DNA from: Calamus simplicifolius
Taxonomy: Eukaryota; Streptophyta; Magnoliopsida; Arecales; Arecaceae
Reading direction: 5' to 3'
DNA length: 64,000 nucleotides
Assembly (NCBI GenBank): GCA_900491605.1
Contig: UESW01005075.1
Location: 248,611-312,610 of the forward strand
Of this stretch, positions 1 through 12,945 are shown in pieces. The notes under the pieces were generated by a model. The model was not told where the DNA came from, did not search any database, and saw nothing but the letters and a program-made list of their open reading frames with translations. How positions within the stretch are numbered: the first letter of the stretch is position 1; the number at the start of each line of letters is the position of its first letter. The position numbers were made by a program, and so were the translations under genes.

Positions 1-733
1 AATAAATTTTTATCAGCAGTGAAATCCCACAGTACACCCTCCAGCACCAATGGACAGTCATACGGAGGGCTTAGTACAACAACATTAAAGCCTATTTTTC
101 AACTGTCCATTACATCAAAATTCTTATCAAAAGAACCCTTCACTCATTGTTGTGTATCTCCCTCCTCAACCCTTCTTCTTTCTAGCTAGGCAGCCTAGAG
201 CAAGAATTTCTCATCCTTAAAGCAGTTGTACTTATGTTTTCTTCTTTTCTCGAAAATTACACTCTGGGTGAGTACAGATGGAGAGAGCACAGAAAAACTA
301 AGAGCAATGCATTCAATAGCAAGGTCTCTTATTATCCTCTGCTTATGCAATCCTGATCAATATCAGCATCCCTTTTCACAGATATCAGTAGTTTATCTGA
401 TTTGCCTACCCCATTCTCAGTGGAGACAATTTATTGAGACTACTTGGACAAACAGCCAGGATCTCACCTTAGTTATGAAAAGTTCTTGACTAGATTTTAT
501 AGAATTTCCTAAAGATAATCCAGCCTTACATTCAGAGGTCGGATATCTAATTTTACTGATATTAAACTAAAGAGAGCGATACATTCCCCGAAACACCACA
601 ACTGAGCTAAATGTTTTCCTTCATAAGACAATGTTTTCTTTCTTTCAATATTCCAAATGGAGCAGTAAAGAACATACTTTCTGAACATCCATTTAAAAAA
701 CAACAAATGAGGAATCCAACCTTCGCAAAAAAA

Positions 734-752
734 ATATATATATATATATATT
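734..752. repeat. AT dinucleotide repeat
   Basis: Short uninterrupted AT run preceded by an A tract, in the distal PRP38 intron or downstream part. The rest of 1-1702 holds no recognisable exon or element; the short open frames there look random. Confidence 0.8.
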
Positions 753-1702
753 CAGGGGCATGGGTTTGAAGTATAATCAGTTTTCCGCCTAGTTTTCCGT
801 CTTATTTCTACAGAACAAATGCTCACAGCTCGAAAGGAAAGACACCTTAGAAGTTTGCTGGCAGAGATGGTGGGCTTCTGTGTGCATGAACATACAGGAG
901 TACAGGTGTCTGTCATGCAAGTGCATGCAATGAATGTGCTTGCGAACAGAGTATCTTACTGATAAATCTGATATTCCCTTAAATTGCACAACTCCTCCAA
1001 TACTTCTAGACCAGGATGGCTTCTATACCAGGTTTGTTATGACGAGAAACAGGAATATGTAGGACACAAAATATGTCTGCCTTGTCAACTACTTTAACAT
1101 TCAAAAGTTCAGGAGATCATCATATAATTGACATTGGCATACAGTTTGTCATTGTCATTCCACCTACGTCAATAATGCCTATATTGGTTGAGTACAATTC
1201 TCAAGCAGAAAAATGTTAGTGCAAAAATAGAGAAGCTTGCCTGCAATATGCAAAGATAGACCAGTATTAATTCAGTATTGAGCGTTAGCAGAAGTGCTTA
1301 AAAAATTGACAATCAGGAATATATCTCGCTAAGAAATTATCATTTAAAAAACAGCATACTGCTTTTTTAGAGAACACATTCATTTCAAGATCAACATTGC
1401 AAACCTTACAGAAAATTGTAGACAGAGGTGTCATCTCGTCTCAAAGCAAACTGCGTTATGGAAACCTAAGCTCAGAATCTCGCATCCAAAGATGGTTCAT
1501 TTCATTACCAAATCAATTTACCTTTCAACTACCATGACACGCCTCTTTGAGGTACCGGTCTAATATGCAGTAAGATAACTCAAGCAAGACGCAGAGAGAA
1601 ATGCTTGACAAGTAAAGCAGAATGAGACAAGGTATGGAGAAATATGGCCAATAAACATTATCTGTGACGTCAAAGCACATATTAGGCAATAACATAACTG
1701 AC

Positions 1703-4700
1703 CTGTCCCAGAAGAAGATCACGTATATATACTCCCATGGTTGTCATCCGCCCATTAGACCCAGGAGAGAACTCCTGCAAAACAATAGATGAATTACATC
1801 TGCATGAATTTATTATCGAGTGAGTTGCTAGCGACATGCACATGTTCTTTGAAACATCTAAAAGAGCAACTATTCTCTGTGAATGCTGAGACAGAATTTC
1901 TTACAAAAGTTCTATGATCTTCAAGAAAGTATAGGCAGCATAAGGAATAGAGAGTCAAATCAACTAGCACAGAAACAACAATTTAATGTATGATATAATA
2001 TTAGTAAGTTGTGATTAACACCAAACTCAAAAGGTTGCAAATGACCTGATAAAGCTTTGAAGCTGTAGATCAAGAATGAGGATATATGCACATGGAGGCT
2101 ACAATTATCAAAAACGACTTTCTGGTCATTCCTATAGGATTTTTAAAAAAGAGAGGGTTCCATCCTAGATTCGCTGTCTCAATACCAGATTCTATACTGC
2201 TATCATATTCGTACAATGTAGGTATGCCTAGTATGCAGGTTGGTTCAGCAAACTGACTCATTACACACCAGCACCAAGCCTCAATTTGGTGCCAATGCAG
2301 TACAGTATGCTTTGTGTGGGGCAGCATACACCAGGCATACCATGGTTCCATTCATATAAGCATCATGGTTGTCCGCACTACATGATTCCTAAATAATGAG
2401 CATCATGGTTGCAGAGAAGAATCCTTCAGTCCAAACCTTAGTTGACGATCAGTTTTCCTTCTTTACATGTGATATTACTTTGTGTTTCGGACTGGGGGAA
2501 AAAAATGATAGTGATGACAGAAGCAAGGCAGGACTTAACAGTTAGCAGTAGTAATTCTCGAATCTAAAGCAGTTAGCCTGCAAAAGTAAATAGGCGGGAT
2601 CATAAGCAACATTCCAAAGTGGGTGTCCTGCCCTAAACATACGATTCTGGCTGCCAGTGTTTGAGCTGAAAAAAGGAATTGTGTGATCACCTCTAGATCT
2701 TGAAGGAATCTTACCGCCAAAATTAAGATATTAGGCAAACCCTCCATCAGCTTTATGGTAATTTGCATTTTATAGCAAACTTGCTTGTCAATTTGCTCAA
2801 CCCATGTACAGATCACATTAGGCTCCCGTAATGCAAAAACACTCATCCTTAAGTATTGGGCAACAACTGAATTGGATAAATTCTGTGTAACGCAAATGAA
2901 TTACTTTTATTACATTTGCAAATAATATATATTAATTTATTCTGTTGCTTCCTAAGCACCAGTCTAGCCCTTTTTTTCCCAAAGTTTTGCTTCAATACTC
3001 CTGCACCTCCTACTAATCTAGGTATTTACGGTCCTCCATAATGTCAAAACTGATGCCTTACCTGAACATTCTGATTGTCTTCTATCCTTAATCTCTACAT
3101 TTGGCTATATGCAACTTATCGGATAAATGCTTTCTTCCTAAACTTGATATTTTATTGATGCAAACAGTCATTCCTACATCATGAATGACCTGTGCCCAAA
3201 AATAAAAAATGCAAGGACATCTCCTTGCAAGCACAAGTTCCTAGTCAACCGGTATAGCCTTGAGACATATCCCTATTGGCAAGTCTTCTAGACAAGGGTG
3301 TTGATCGGGCAATCAAAGCATTCTAGATTGATCATCAATATCTTCTTTAGTACTGTCAACCCAAAAGCCTCAGGTCACTGATCATGAGTTAAAATTTTCA
3401 AATCAGATGCATTATCTGGCTAAATCTAGGCAGAAGTATCAAAATATTTCATGCTGATATGGAATATTTTAAAATTGAGAAATAAAACTTGACGTACAGA
3501 AAGTCAAACAAAATGTAAATAGAGATAAATCAATTACAAAAGTGGATTTTTTAGACAATGCTTAAGTATATTTTTGTCTGTACATCAAAATTTTCTAAAA
3601 AGATACTCATAAAAAGAAAAGGTGAAAGCAGTGTAGATGAGACCTACAAACAACAAAAAATTGTGCATTTTCAACAAATAAATTTATCGAAAAGGCAAAA
3701 ATCATTCAAAAAAAAAGTGACAATTTTCTTGATTAATAACAACACCTTAATCCATCTTAAGCATTACTTTTGTTACCAAAAAAGAAAAACAAAATCTGAC
3801 TTTGCTTTGTGTCCTTATCTCTGGTTACCCACTATCAAAGCATTTAAACAACCTTCTTCAACGTTCTTAAAGGTATTTCCTACCTTTTTTTTAGGCCCTT
3901 TCACGAAGATATAGTCAGCTGTTGAAGCACTTCTTTTATCAATTATCTAACTCACACTCAAATGATTATACAGAACTTTATCATCTAAGAATGTGATCTA
4001 AACATCATATGTTGTACGCATCAGTTATTTCCACCTCTCAAATCTCTACTTCTACAGACAAACTAAGAATCTATCAATTCCTTGAGGCTCCAGTATCAGT
4101 TATATCTCCAATGGAGCCCTAGGAAGGCCTTGCATAAGCTAGGCATTTGGGATCTTATGATTTACTTTGACCATAGACCCTCAATAAAATTAAATAACTC
4201 AGAGCATCATAATACATTATATTAAGCATGTAGCAAATTGCACAAGATCCTTTGGTATTTCTGAAAAACATGAACACATGTTGTTAGAAAATATTATGTA
4301 TTAAAAAATAACAAGAATAATCACTTTACATAGTCTAATGTCCATAACATGCTAAAAATTGAAGAGAAGTGCATACTTCATCGTCTTTGATATAGGGCTC
4401 GTACCAAGTCCACAATGTCTTTGGATCTGCCACAAATCGCAAGTAGAGGAAGCCAATCTGCAAATCACTTGAAATAATTACTCCCTTAAAGCTGCTAATT
4501 CATGAGTAACGTGAAACAATGCACTGGAAATTCAAGCATTGCATATATACACACAACAACCACACTTAAAATGTTATGTACCAGGAACATTAGGAAAATC
4601 AAGCATTGCATGTGCACACACAACAACCGCACCTAAAATGTCATGTACCAGGAAAATCAAGCAATGCATGCACACACAACAACTCAACTCAACTAAGCCT

Positions 4701-7700
4701 TTTTCCAACTACATGGGGTCGGCTACATGAATATGCTTCCTCCACTCTGCTTTATTTAGGACTAAATCGACACTCAAATTACAAATAGTTATATCTTTTT
4801 AATTATCTTTGTCCATGATAATTTAGATCTATCTTTACCTTTATCATTATTATGAATTATTAAAAGATCACTCTTTCCAATTGGAGCATCTAAAGGTCTT
4901 CGTTGTAAATGTCTAAACCACCGTAATCAATTGGAGCTACTCTTATCATTTCTTGTATATGTTTATTTCTAATTCTATCTTTTAAAGTTTTGCCACATAT
5001 CCATTACACTTAATTTATTCACATGTTATTTCAATATTGCCCAACACTCTGTTCCATATAACATAGCTGGTCTAATAGCAGTTTTATAAAATTTTTCTTT
5101 TAATTTTAATGGGATACGTCCATCATACAATACTCTCAAAGCACTCCTTCACTTAATCCATTATGCCTTAAATCATTGATTCACATCTTCACCTATTTCA
5201 CCTTCTTGCTAGATAATTGATTCCAAATACCTAAATTTTTCACTCCTTGGTATCTCTTGGCTTGCAATCTTCATTATCTCTTCATTTATATTTTTACTTC
5301 TACTAAAATTATTTCATGTATTCAATTTTAGTTGTACTAATCTTGAAACCCTTAGATTCTAAAGTCTCTCTCCAAATCTTTAACTTAGAATTACTCCAAA
5401 TTTAGTTTCATCAATCAACACTATATTGGCTGCAATAACATACACCATGAGATATCATCTTGAATATGTTTGGTTAATTCATCCATAACTAATGCAAAAA
5501 TATATGGACATGCACACACATACAACAACCACGCCTAAAATGTTATGTACCAGGAACATTAGGATGCACCCACACCTGTCCATCTACATAGTTAAAGAAC
5601 CATACCAATACACATATCATCAATCACCAACCCAAAAATACAAACAGAAAAGAAAATACAAAGTATAATAGAGGCAATTGGAAAAGAGATATGGTTATAG
5701 GCCAAATCATGTGCATAAGGTTGGCCATAACACATTATGGATACCAATCAAATTCATCTTTTTGGACCAAGCTGATCCAATCTTTATAATACAAACCTAT
5801 GAAGGCTTAATTTTCAGGTGATATATTTCCCTTATCCTAGCATCACACCTTTATTCACACTGCTCTTACAATAAATAAAATGTAGGCCTGGGCCAAAAAA
5901 AATTACTAAGTATTTTTGTTGGTTACTTTCTAGGGTCTGCTAATTTATTAAGAAGATATCATAATTCAATATTTAAAGAAGTAATATCAGGCCTTATCTA
6001 GAGCACCTTATTTTGTGAGAGGAATATAAATTTGAAGAGCTCAACATTTTACACCAAGGCAACACCCAAACTTCTACACTATGAATTTTGACAGCAACAT
6101 CCTAACAAAAAAAGAAAAAAAGGCTCAGCATACAAAAGTCAATAACATGCACCTCATGCAGCTCTAGATTATCCTTCAAGCCCAGCTTAAGAAGTCAGTA
6201 TCAATAATGACATACAACAAAGCAATTTGGGCTAACCCTGAGAGATGTGCTTAATCATATACCAAAGCCAAGCAGATTATTTGTGTTGGAAGGGAAAAAA
6301 GATCATATTTCATGATTGTTAGCCCTATCAATCATTTCCTCTCATAAAATATTGAAGAGAATTGCAAGACGGTTTAATAATTCTAAGTATCTAACTACCA
6401 CAAAGAAATTAGCTTAAATTTCATTATGGTCATATCATTCCTTCCAATATGTATATGGCATACTGTCCTGGATGGAGGATTTAAAAGAAGGATAAACAAT
6501 CTGAAGTACACACCTGACTACATCTTTCCCAACTTTGTCAAGCTAATGATTGAATGTATGAAATTTTTAACACCATTAATTTCTCACATTTGAATGTCCT
6601 AAATTTCACATAAAAATATTTTCACCATTCAGATATCACTATGTGAAGTGAAAATTCAAAGAAGATTCAACAAAATCTATAATATCCTTTCACCATATGC
6701 CAACATATAAAATTCCATGAAAGGTTTTAAATCTCATGAGACAGAGGTATTCCGATTTTTTCACGAAATAAGACACCCTGTGTTCCATCCAGTCTCAATC
6801 CCTAATCCGGTCAAGCATCCCAATACTTGCTTGGATGTGTTTTTCTTTAAAAAAAAATATTTGTAAAGCTTTGGTATTTTATTCAATTTTTAAACATATT
6901 TGAACATCAAAAGTCATATCTTTATGATAAATTAGATCTCTTTAAAATTGACACTATAATGTATTATGACCAAACAGAACGAAACAGAATGGCTGAGATT
7001 AGTTCCAGAATCTCTATAAGATGAGACGTCTCAACCTTTCTACTCAACTCATCTAAGCCTTTTCCCAACTACATGGGTCGGCTACATAAATCCGCTTCCT
7101 CCATTCTGCTCTATTCAGGACTAAGTCGATACTCAAATTATGAATAGTTATATCTTTTTTAATTATTTTTATCCATATTAATTTAGATCTATGTCTACCT
7201 CTATCAATACTATGGACTATTAAAAGATCACTCTTTTTAACCGGAGCATCTAAAGATCTTCATTATATATATCCAAACAACTATAATCAGTTTTCTCTCA
7301 TTTTATCTTCAATTACTCCTATCATTTCTCGTATAGTTTATTTTTAATTCTATCTTTTAAAGTTTTACCACATATCCATCTTAACATGCTCCAATTAGAA
7401 ATAATGATCTTTTAACAATCCATAGTCATGATAAAGATAGAGGTAGACCTAAACTAACAGAAATAATTAAAAAAAGATATAACTATTTGTAATTTAAGTG
7501 TGACTTAGTCCTGCATAGAATGGAGTGGAGGAAGCAGATTCATGTACCAGCCCTATGTAGTCGGGAAAAGGCTTAGTTGGGAAAAGGCTTAGTTGAGTTA
7601 AGTTGAGTTGTATGTACCATAGCTGACTTCTCGCCTTAAATTTTCCCTCTTTTTTACACTCCAACACCAACTTCTGATTTTATCAACTAAGCTTATAATC

Positions 7701-8224
7701 AATTATCACAAATGATCAGCCACCTATCTTATTCTATCCTAGTTGCTATGGCTGGCCAATAGTTACATTAAACTTACATGCATCAATAAGTTCCACTTCA
7801 ATAACAACTAAGTCAACATCAAAATAGTAGATAATAGAGCATATAGTAAATTTGAAGGCATGATAGAATGTGATTCAACATATGTAATACAATAAAATTA
7901 AACAAAAAAGAAATAATGTTGGGTGATGAAACTTACAGCTCTAATATATGGCGAATCAGGATGTTTCAGTAGGCCATGCATTTGTTTGACAGTGAGCTTC
8001 ATTGTAAAAAATTTGTAGAGAAGACAAAACGCTGTTGAAGGACCTCTACAATTGCCAGTCATCCATGGTTCTACATGATCGACTTGATTATAGATCTCAT
8101 CGATAACTTCATGGTAAGTTTTCAACCTGTAAAGCTCTTTGAAATAATCAGAAGAGAGGATATTCATGCAAAGAACCTTCTCTAGCAAAGTGTCAATAGG
8201 TTTCCCAGAAGACTGTATCTCCAT
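1703..8224 (-). CDS. PRP38: Pre-mRNA-splicing factor 38 (PRP38 family), N-terminal part; gene runs off the left edge
   Basis: Nuclear spliceosome protein; PRP38 belongs to the tri-snRNP/B-complex machinery and is needed for catalytic activation. Three coding exons join in frame: 8224-7937 (96 residues, from MEIQSSGKPIDTLLEK to PDSPYIRA), 4457-4377 (27 residues, IGFLYLRFVADPKTLW to KDDE) and 1774-1703 (24 residues, EFSPGSNGRMTTMGVY to LLLGQ). Each boundary has a GT donor (GTAAGT, GTATGC, GTCAGT) and an AG acceptor, all phase 0. The 147 residues cover most of the conserved PRP38 domain. The family continues with YYFDTLFPR and an Arg/Ser-rich tail; I found no such exon between 1 and 1702, so the remainder lies beyond the window. 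The introns are long (3.5 and 2.6 kb) and carry retroposon debris. The start is the first ATG after an in-frame stop and a plausible acceptor at 8268. An ORF reading past 7937 is intron. Family assignment is secure; the gene name is by family resemblance. Confidence 0.93.
4536..4683. repeat. Short minisatellite in a PRP38 intron, interrupted by an RTE insertion
   Basis: Units start at 4536, 4603 and 4661 with GCATTGCAT or GCAATGCAT and share ACACAACAACC, CTAAAATGT and ATGTACCAGGAA. Spacings are 67 and 58 bp. The third unit is cut after ACAACAAC at 4683 and resumes after the inserted element at 5509, where CCTAAAATGTTATGTACCAGG reappears (5534 onward). About three units existed before the insertion. 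Confidence 0.8.
4684..5508 (-). mobile_element. 5'-truncated RTE-type LINE (3' end), with target site duplication
   Basis: Minus-strand 3' part of a non-LTR retrotransposon of the RTE type. It matches the right-hand copy at 28482 onward, including the reverse transcriptase C-terminal region (LYKTAIRP, YGTECW-like, RMLRW-like segments, all broken by stops and indels). The 3' tail is (TTGAG)n, seen on the plus strand as TCAACTCAACTCAACT. Flanks repeat CATGCACACACAACAAC (4667-4683) and CATGCACACACATACAACAAC (5509-5529), a target duplication with a 4-bp difference. About 825 bp; dead copy inside a PRP38 intron. Confidence 0.85.
7043..7609. mobile_element. Inverted pair of RTE LINE 3' ends forming a potential hairpin
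   Basis: The left arm (about 7043-7387) is an RTE 3' end in minus orientation, starting with CTCAACTCATCTAAGCC. The right arm (about 7388-7609) is the same 3' end in plus orientation, ending in TTGAGTTAAGTTGAGTTG. The arms match across roughly 200 bp, including GAATAGTTATATC and its reverse complement and the ACATGGGTCGGC region. The right arm has a small 16-bp duplication of GGGAAAAGGCTTAGTT (7563-7594). It lies in the 3.5-kb PRP38 intron, so the pre-mRNA would contain a long imperfect hairpin. Confidence 0.8.
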
Positions 8225-11200
8225 TGTCTCTTAGAATATACTTATTATTTAATTAACTTGGACTTTGCTAATTGATAGAAATACACAAGATCCAGAACCC
8301 TTCAATAATTGATCAAGCAACATACTCCAATGACTATTAACATTGATAGAACCTGAAAACAAGAAAAAAATAGGAGTTAATTTTGAAACCGGATAACATT
8401 ACAATTCCCACATACATTTTATAGAGCAAGTAAACAATGAAAAAATAAATGCAATTGGTCATAAGATGGAGTTTATCTATTGCAGAAATACACAGAATAA
8501 TAGCAAAATATATATCACAAAAAAAAGGGCATTGATTACCTACAAAACTTTTTTCTAACACATAATTGCCCTGTTATTTATTGTAAATACTTTATAAAAA
8601 GTAAACATAAAACTCATGTTGATGTCTAGCCAACTGAGAATGCGTACTCAACCTTGTTGCAACATAAATTCACTAGTATTAATCAACAAAATTTCCAACC
8701 TTGGTTGCTAAATTTCAATTGTTTAGTGTCTTGATAATCATACATGAAGCTGCTCTGTCTGATTGAGATCATCACAGAAAATAGGAGACAAAATAGTTCA
8801 GACACATCTGTCATTAATCAACATGGTAATGTAACAGAAAAAATAAAGATTAACAAATAGGAAAACAATCTTAAAGTTATTAGCGGATTCTTGAGTCTAA
8901 ACTGGAACAATAATGCACCTGAATTGTGCAACATCATTGATTGACAGAAAAAAGTGGATGCGTCTAGATGAGACCAAACATACAATGGAAGGTGATAAAT
9001 AGAGCAAAAGTTTTTTTTTAAAAAGATGTATAATTAATGACTTACCATGCTTTCAGGAAGAGAAGTTTTTGTTCCCTATGGTGGCCAATGCCCAATAATG
9101 ATAAATCATTTCTTAGTTTTACATCGAGCTTTAAAACCTTTAGGTCATCATTTAAAGCAACTAGACAGAAAGGTTACCTTTATCAAGCAAAATCATAATA
9201 ATCTCACAACATATCAGATTAAGGACCGAGATTTTCAAATATCATAATTGCCCCCATGCCATTCAAACAATAGTACAGCATGATGTGGAATATGCCCCAT
9301 ATCTACTCACAGCCCACGGTGCTAAGCAGCTCCTCTCAAGTCAACATGGATCAATATGGCACATGATACAGGATCAATACAGTACGGTCAGGACTTGAAA
9401 CCTTGAAAAGGACAATGCAGACTGCATGCAGACTGAAAGGACAGAAGGGATATTCATTGTGCATGGTTCCCTAGGACATGCAGAGAATTCCATTGGATCT
9501 AGATGGCACGGAAGGACCATTGTTGTCTGTTGCAAGGCATCTGTTGAAGGAATGAGGCTGAAGGCTCAAAATGAATCTTCTAATCAAGCTAAAGGTAGCG
9601 AACTCAACAGCCAACCAAAGCAGAGAGATCAGTTCAATCAACAAAGAGAACAAAAAATGACTGTCAAAGCAGTGAGATCAGTTCAATCAACAAAGAGTAC
9701 ATCAAAAAAGGGTTGCCAGAAGCTTCAGTACCGAGAAGGAGCACAATTACATATATGTTACATGCCTCATTAGAAGCAAGAACAAATAATGACTGTCAAA
9801 CATTATTCAAATCTTTATTCTACATGGAACAGCACAGCTTGAACTACTTTACATTATAAATGTTTTTTTTATTCAAAGACCCCTCCCTCTCTGTCCATGA
9901 AGATCCACCTCAGCCTCGCCCCAATCTCTCTTTTGATTGGTTGAATTGATCCTCCTTGATGAGTAGTGGCATCTTCTTCCTCTAGGCCAATTCAGAAGTC
10001 TTAAAAATGACTCTAAGTATCCAATCTCCTCCCAAAATCTGACAGGATTCACAGCATACAGTGACAACACTCCTCCCATGCGATCCAATTCCAAATGAAT
10101 CCTCTCCCTATTCTATTCTAGGAAAAGTGCAGAATTGCACATGGAATTGCACCTTGCCAAATCCTCCAATTCTGCATACCATCCTTTCTCCTGTTCTCTT
10201 TAGTTGGCCCTAAGCCAATTGGGATTTTCCTTCGATGAAGATAAGCATCCTCCATCTCTTTAGTCAAAAATTGACAAATTTTCTTTCTCTAGTCCAATTA
10301 TGCAAACTTAAGTCTATGTGATGACATACATATACTCCAGTCTTTGTTTTGTATTTCTTTTTTCAATATAAATCATAGCTTCTGAGGGATCACAAACAAT
10401 TCATTTATGCTTATTGCTCAGAAAGAGATTGTTTTCACAATTATGGGATGAGGTTTGTTGGATTAGTTGGAAGAGCAAAGATAAGTAAGTTTATGGAAAT
10501 GCTAATACATCTTTGATGTGGTACAGAAAATTATGGATTCTTGAGTCATAGGTGAGATGGTATTTTTTTAAAAAAAAATCTGAGCATGTAGAATGAACAT
10601 ATTAGCCAATCACTCCTCATTCATCTATGTAGGGTTCAATTATCTTTGCCTATATACGAGCTTGAATATTCATGGCCCACCCAACACCATCTTACCTCTC
10701 TATCTCATTTCCTTTCTCTTTACATTTCCCCTCCATCATTTGTCTTGCTTTTCAGTTTTCCCTTGCAATTGATACTGTACATCTCGGTCAGTTATTTGAT
10801 AGTTTTAAGTGGTCTTTCGATGCCAATCTATCCGGTCTTATGATATTCTTTGCACAGATAGGAGACGTATAATTTACTGATCAGAAGGGAAGCAGAAAAG
10901 CATGAAGGGCAATAAGGAGGTTACAGGGATGCTCTGATTCTTCAACACCAGGATTTCTAAGAGTGGGATGTAGTATCATGCACATGATGTAATAGAGGAC
11001 TCCAGTTGCTATCAATAATTATTCAAGTTCCCTCATTCAAAATACCGTTCCAAGTTTATATCTAAAAGGCTACTTATATTTCACAATGATTGTACTAAAA
11101 CTCTCGCAAATTTAAGCATACTTCTTGTTTACACAGATGAGGACCTGAAGGGTTTATAGCTTAGCACAATTGACACAGGAAATAAATCTGTTGCTTGTTG

Positions 11201-12242
11201 ATTATTTGCTACACTCATTTAGAACAAAATTTCAGTTTCTTTTTTTTTTTAACTTGATGAAAGCGGAGAGTTGTAGACACACCACATGATTTCATTAAGT
11301 ATATGAAAGCAGACGAAAACCACAGAGGATAAAAGAAGGAAAAATGGAGAAGTTTGGTGGGAAAAAGGAAAGAAATGAAGAGGTGGTAGGATATAGGGTG
11401 TTAGAGACTCAAGAATAAGAAAGTCTGCTTGCAAGGACCTGGCCAACAGGATTGATCTGCTTCATTGGTTTTTCATTGGTAGGCATTGTCCAGCTGATCA
11501 CAAGCCTTGTAATGATTGGAAAGGACTTGTTACCCCCATTGGGAGCAAAATTCCTATTCTACCTCTAGGCACTATTAGTAATTTTTTATATGTTTGTCTT
11601 TCATATTTCATTTTCCTCAATTTCATATATCTGACTGGTTTTAACTAGATGCATCCCTTTTTCTTCGCTTAATTGAACCAGTGCATCATTCAAGTCCACT
11701 GTTCAGCATCCTCCTCGCGTAGGGAAAAAAAGGGGATAAAATGCAGAAAATCAACTTGACCTAACAAGAAAAGTCAAAAGACTCAGCCAAGTTCCCAATA
11801 AACTTTCAACTCAAAAGTGAATAATGAATTAATAGTTGTGCTTACAACATTTTATCAAAGTAATAATAGCATACGGATTAAGCATAATTGCGTAGATCGA
11901 GAAGGATAGCTAAAACAACCTTAGGCATCACCATGCACTACTTTGACAAACATATTAAGTAATAAAACTCTATTCATATGGAATAGATAGCACGCAAGCA
12001 TTAAAGCCACCTGCTTTCTTTGAAAACAACTCAATTTACTGGTGTGATCATAACAAGATGCCGTGGCATCAACACGCTTCCCTATGTTCTCAATCTATCC
12101 ATGAAAAGAAATATATTTCAGCTCCAACGATCCAAGAAAAGAGCTAACCCACTCCAATAGTCCAATTTTACGGAGAAGAGCACACATGCAATGAATCAAA
12201 TAGTTAGGTTTCGGAAAATTAGGGTTTACGTGATGGGTCAAT
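8225..12242. other. Probable 5' UTR intron of PRP38; no gene recognised
   Basis: About 4 kb between the PRP38 start codon and its putative leader. The short open frames here (for example 9426-9773 plus, and the Ser/Leu/Phe-rich frames near 10646-10872) show no family features or codon pattern I recognise. No complete transposon was identified. Confidence 0.5.
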
Positions 12243-12615
12243 CTAGGGACTTCCGTCCAAACGAGGGACGGATGTAGATATTGGACGAATAGGTAAGTAG
12301 GGCGGACGAGCATCGAGAAAGTGGAGAAGAGAGGGGGAAGGGCAAACCCTGGGATATTGAGGAGAGGGGGAAGGGCAAACCTTGGGATATTGAGGACGCT
12401 CGTCGCCGAGAAGGAGGCTCCGCCGGGTCGATCTCAACGACGGAGGTGGGATAGTGCCGGCGGCCGCTGGATGGAAGCTATCGGTAGGCGAGCAAATAAG
12501 AGTTGAGAGGAAAAGAGAGATAGAGATAGAGAGAATGTGGTGCGGCGAGAGAGGAGGAGGAAGGAGAGGGGGTCGTAGGTATCGAATGGAGAAGAAACCC
12601 TAGCCTGGTCCCAGG
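12243..12615 (-). promoter_or_regulatory. Probable promoter-proximal region and non-coding first exon of the PRP38 gene
   Basis: A sudden GC-rich island in AT-rich surroundings, about 4 kb upstream of the PRP38 start codon. On the minus strand it reads as a pyrimidine-rich plant leader (CTCTCTATCTC, CCGCCGGCAC) and has a TAGGGTTT telo-box at about 12595-12602, common in plant housekeeping promoters. It probably supplies a 5' UTR exon spliced to the short leader 8267-8225 before the ATG, since CAATTAG at 8274-8268 is a good acceptor. Candidate donors (AAG or CAG followed by GTTTGC) lie in the 33-bp repeat at 12329-12394. No TATA box was confidently placed. Linkage to PRP38 is inferred from strand, position and splice motifs only. 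Confidence 0.55.
12329..12394. repeat. Two tandem 33-bp units in the PRP38 leader
   Basis: Units 12329-12361 and 12362-12394 differ at one base. Each contains a possible minus-strand splice donor (CAGGTTTGC in one, AAGGTTTGC in the other), so the duplication doubles the donor of the putative 5' UTR intron. Confidence 0.85.
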
Positions 12616-12873
12616 CTTATATGACGATGATGATAAAGCCACTTCCGGTTTTGCAGTGCTATACGAACTCTTAGAAAGGCAGCAATAACCATTAAAAACA
12701 AAAAGTATCCAGTCGACTTTCGTGGGTGACCGTATCATTCCAGACTCGGTTGACCCTGACTCAGTGAGTCAAGAAATTCGATTTTTTTTGTTTTTATTTA
12801 TTTACTTTTTAGAATAAGGGTGGCTACCGTAGGAATGAGAATAATTCTGTTTTTAAAAAAAATAAACTATATG

Positions 12874-12945
12874 CAACTCAACTTAACTCATCTAAACATT
12901 TTTTCAACTACATGAGATTGGCTACATAAATCCTTTCTTCACTAA
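12874..12945 (-). mobile_element. Short RTE LINE 3'-tail fragment
   Basis: AACTCAACTTAACTCATCTAA followed by TTTTTTCAACTACATGAGAT and GGCTACATAAATCC is a diverged copy of the terminal 70 bp of the RTE family seen at 4684, 7043 and 28482. Same orientation as the 4684 and 28482 copies. Confidence 0.7.

Noticed and set aside
226..489. 87-residue plus-strand frame at the left edge
   Set aside because: Composition looks random, and it overlaps the expected PRP38 gene body on the other strand.
3558..3914. 118-residue Lys/Phe-rich frame
   Set aside because: AT-rich intron sequence with amino acids expected from poly-A/T runs; no motif.
4536..4683. CRISPR-like array
   Set aside because: Units are contiguous tandem repeats without spacers, in a plant nuclear intron.
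9426..9773. 115-residue Gln/Ser/Lys-rich protein
   Set aside because: No family features, no promoter or splice context, and it lies within the putative PRP38 leader intron on the opposite strand.
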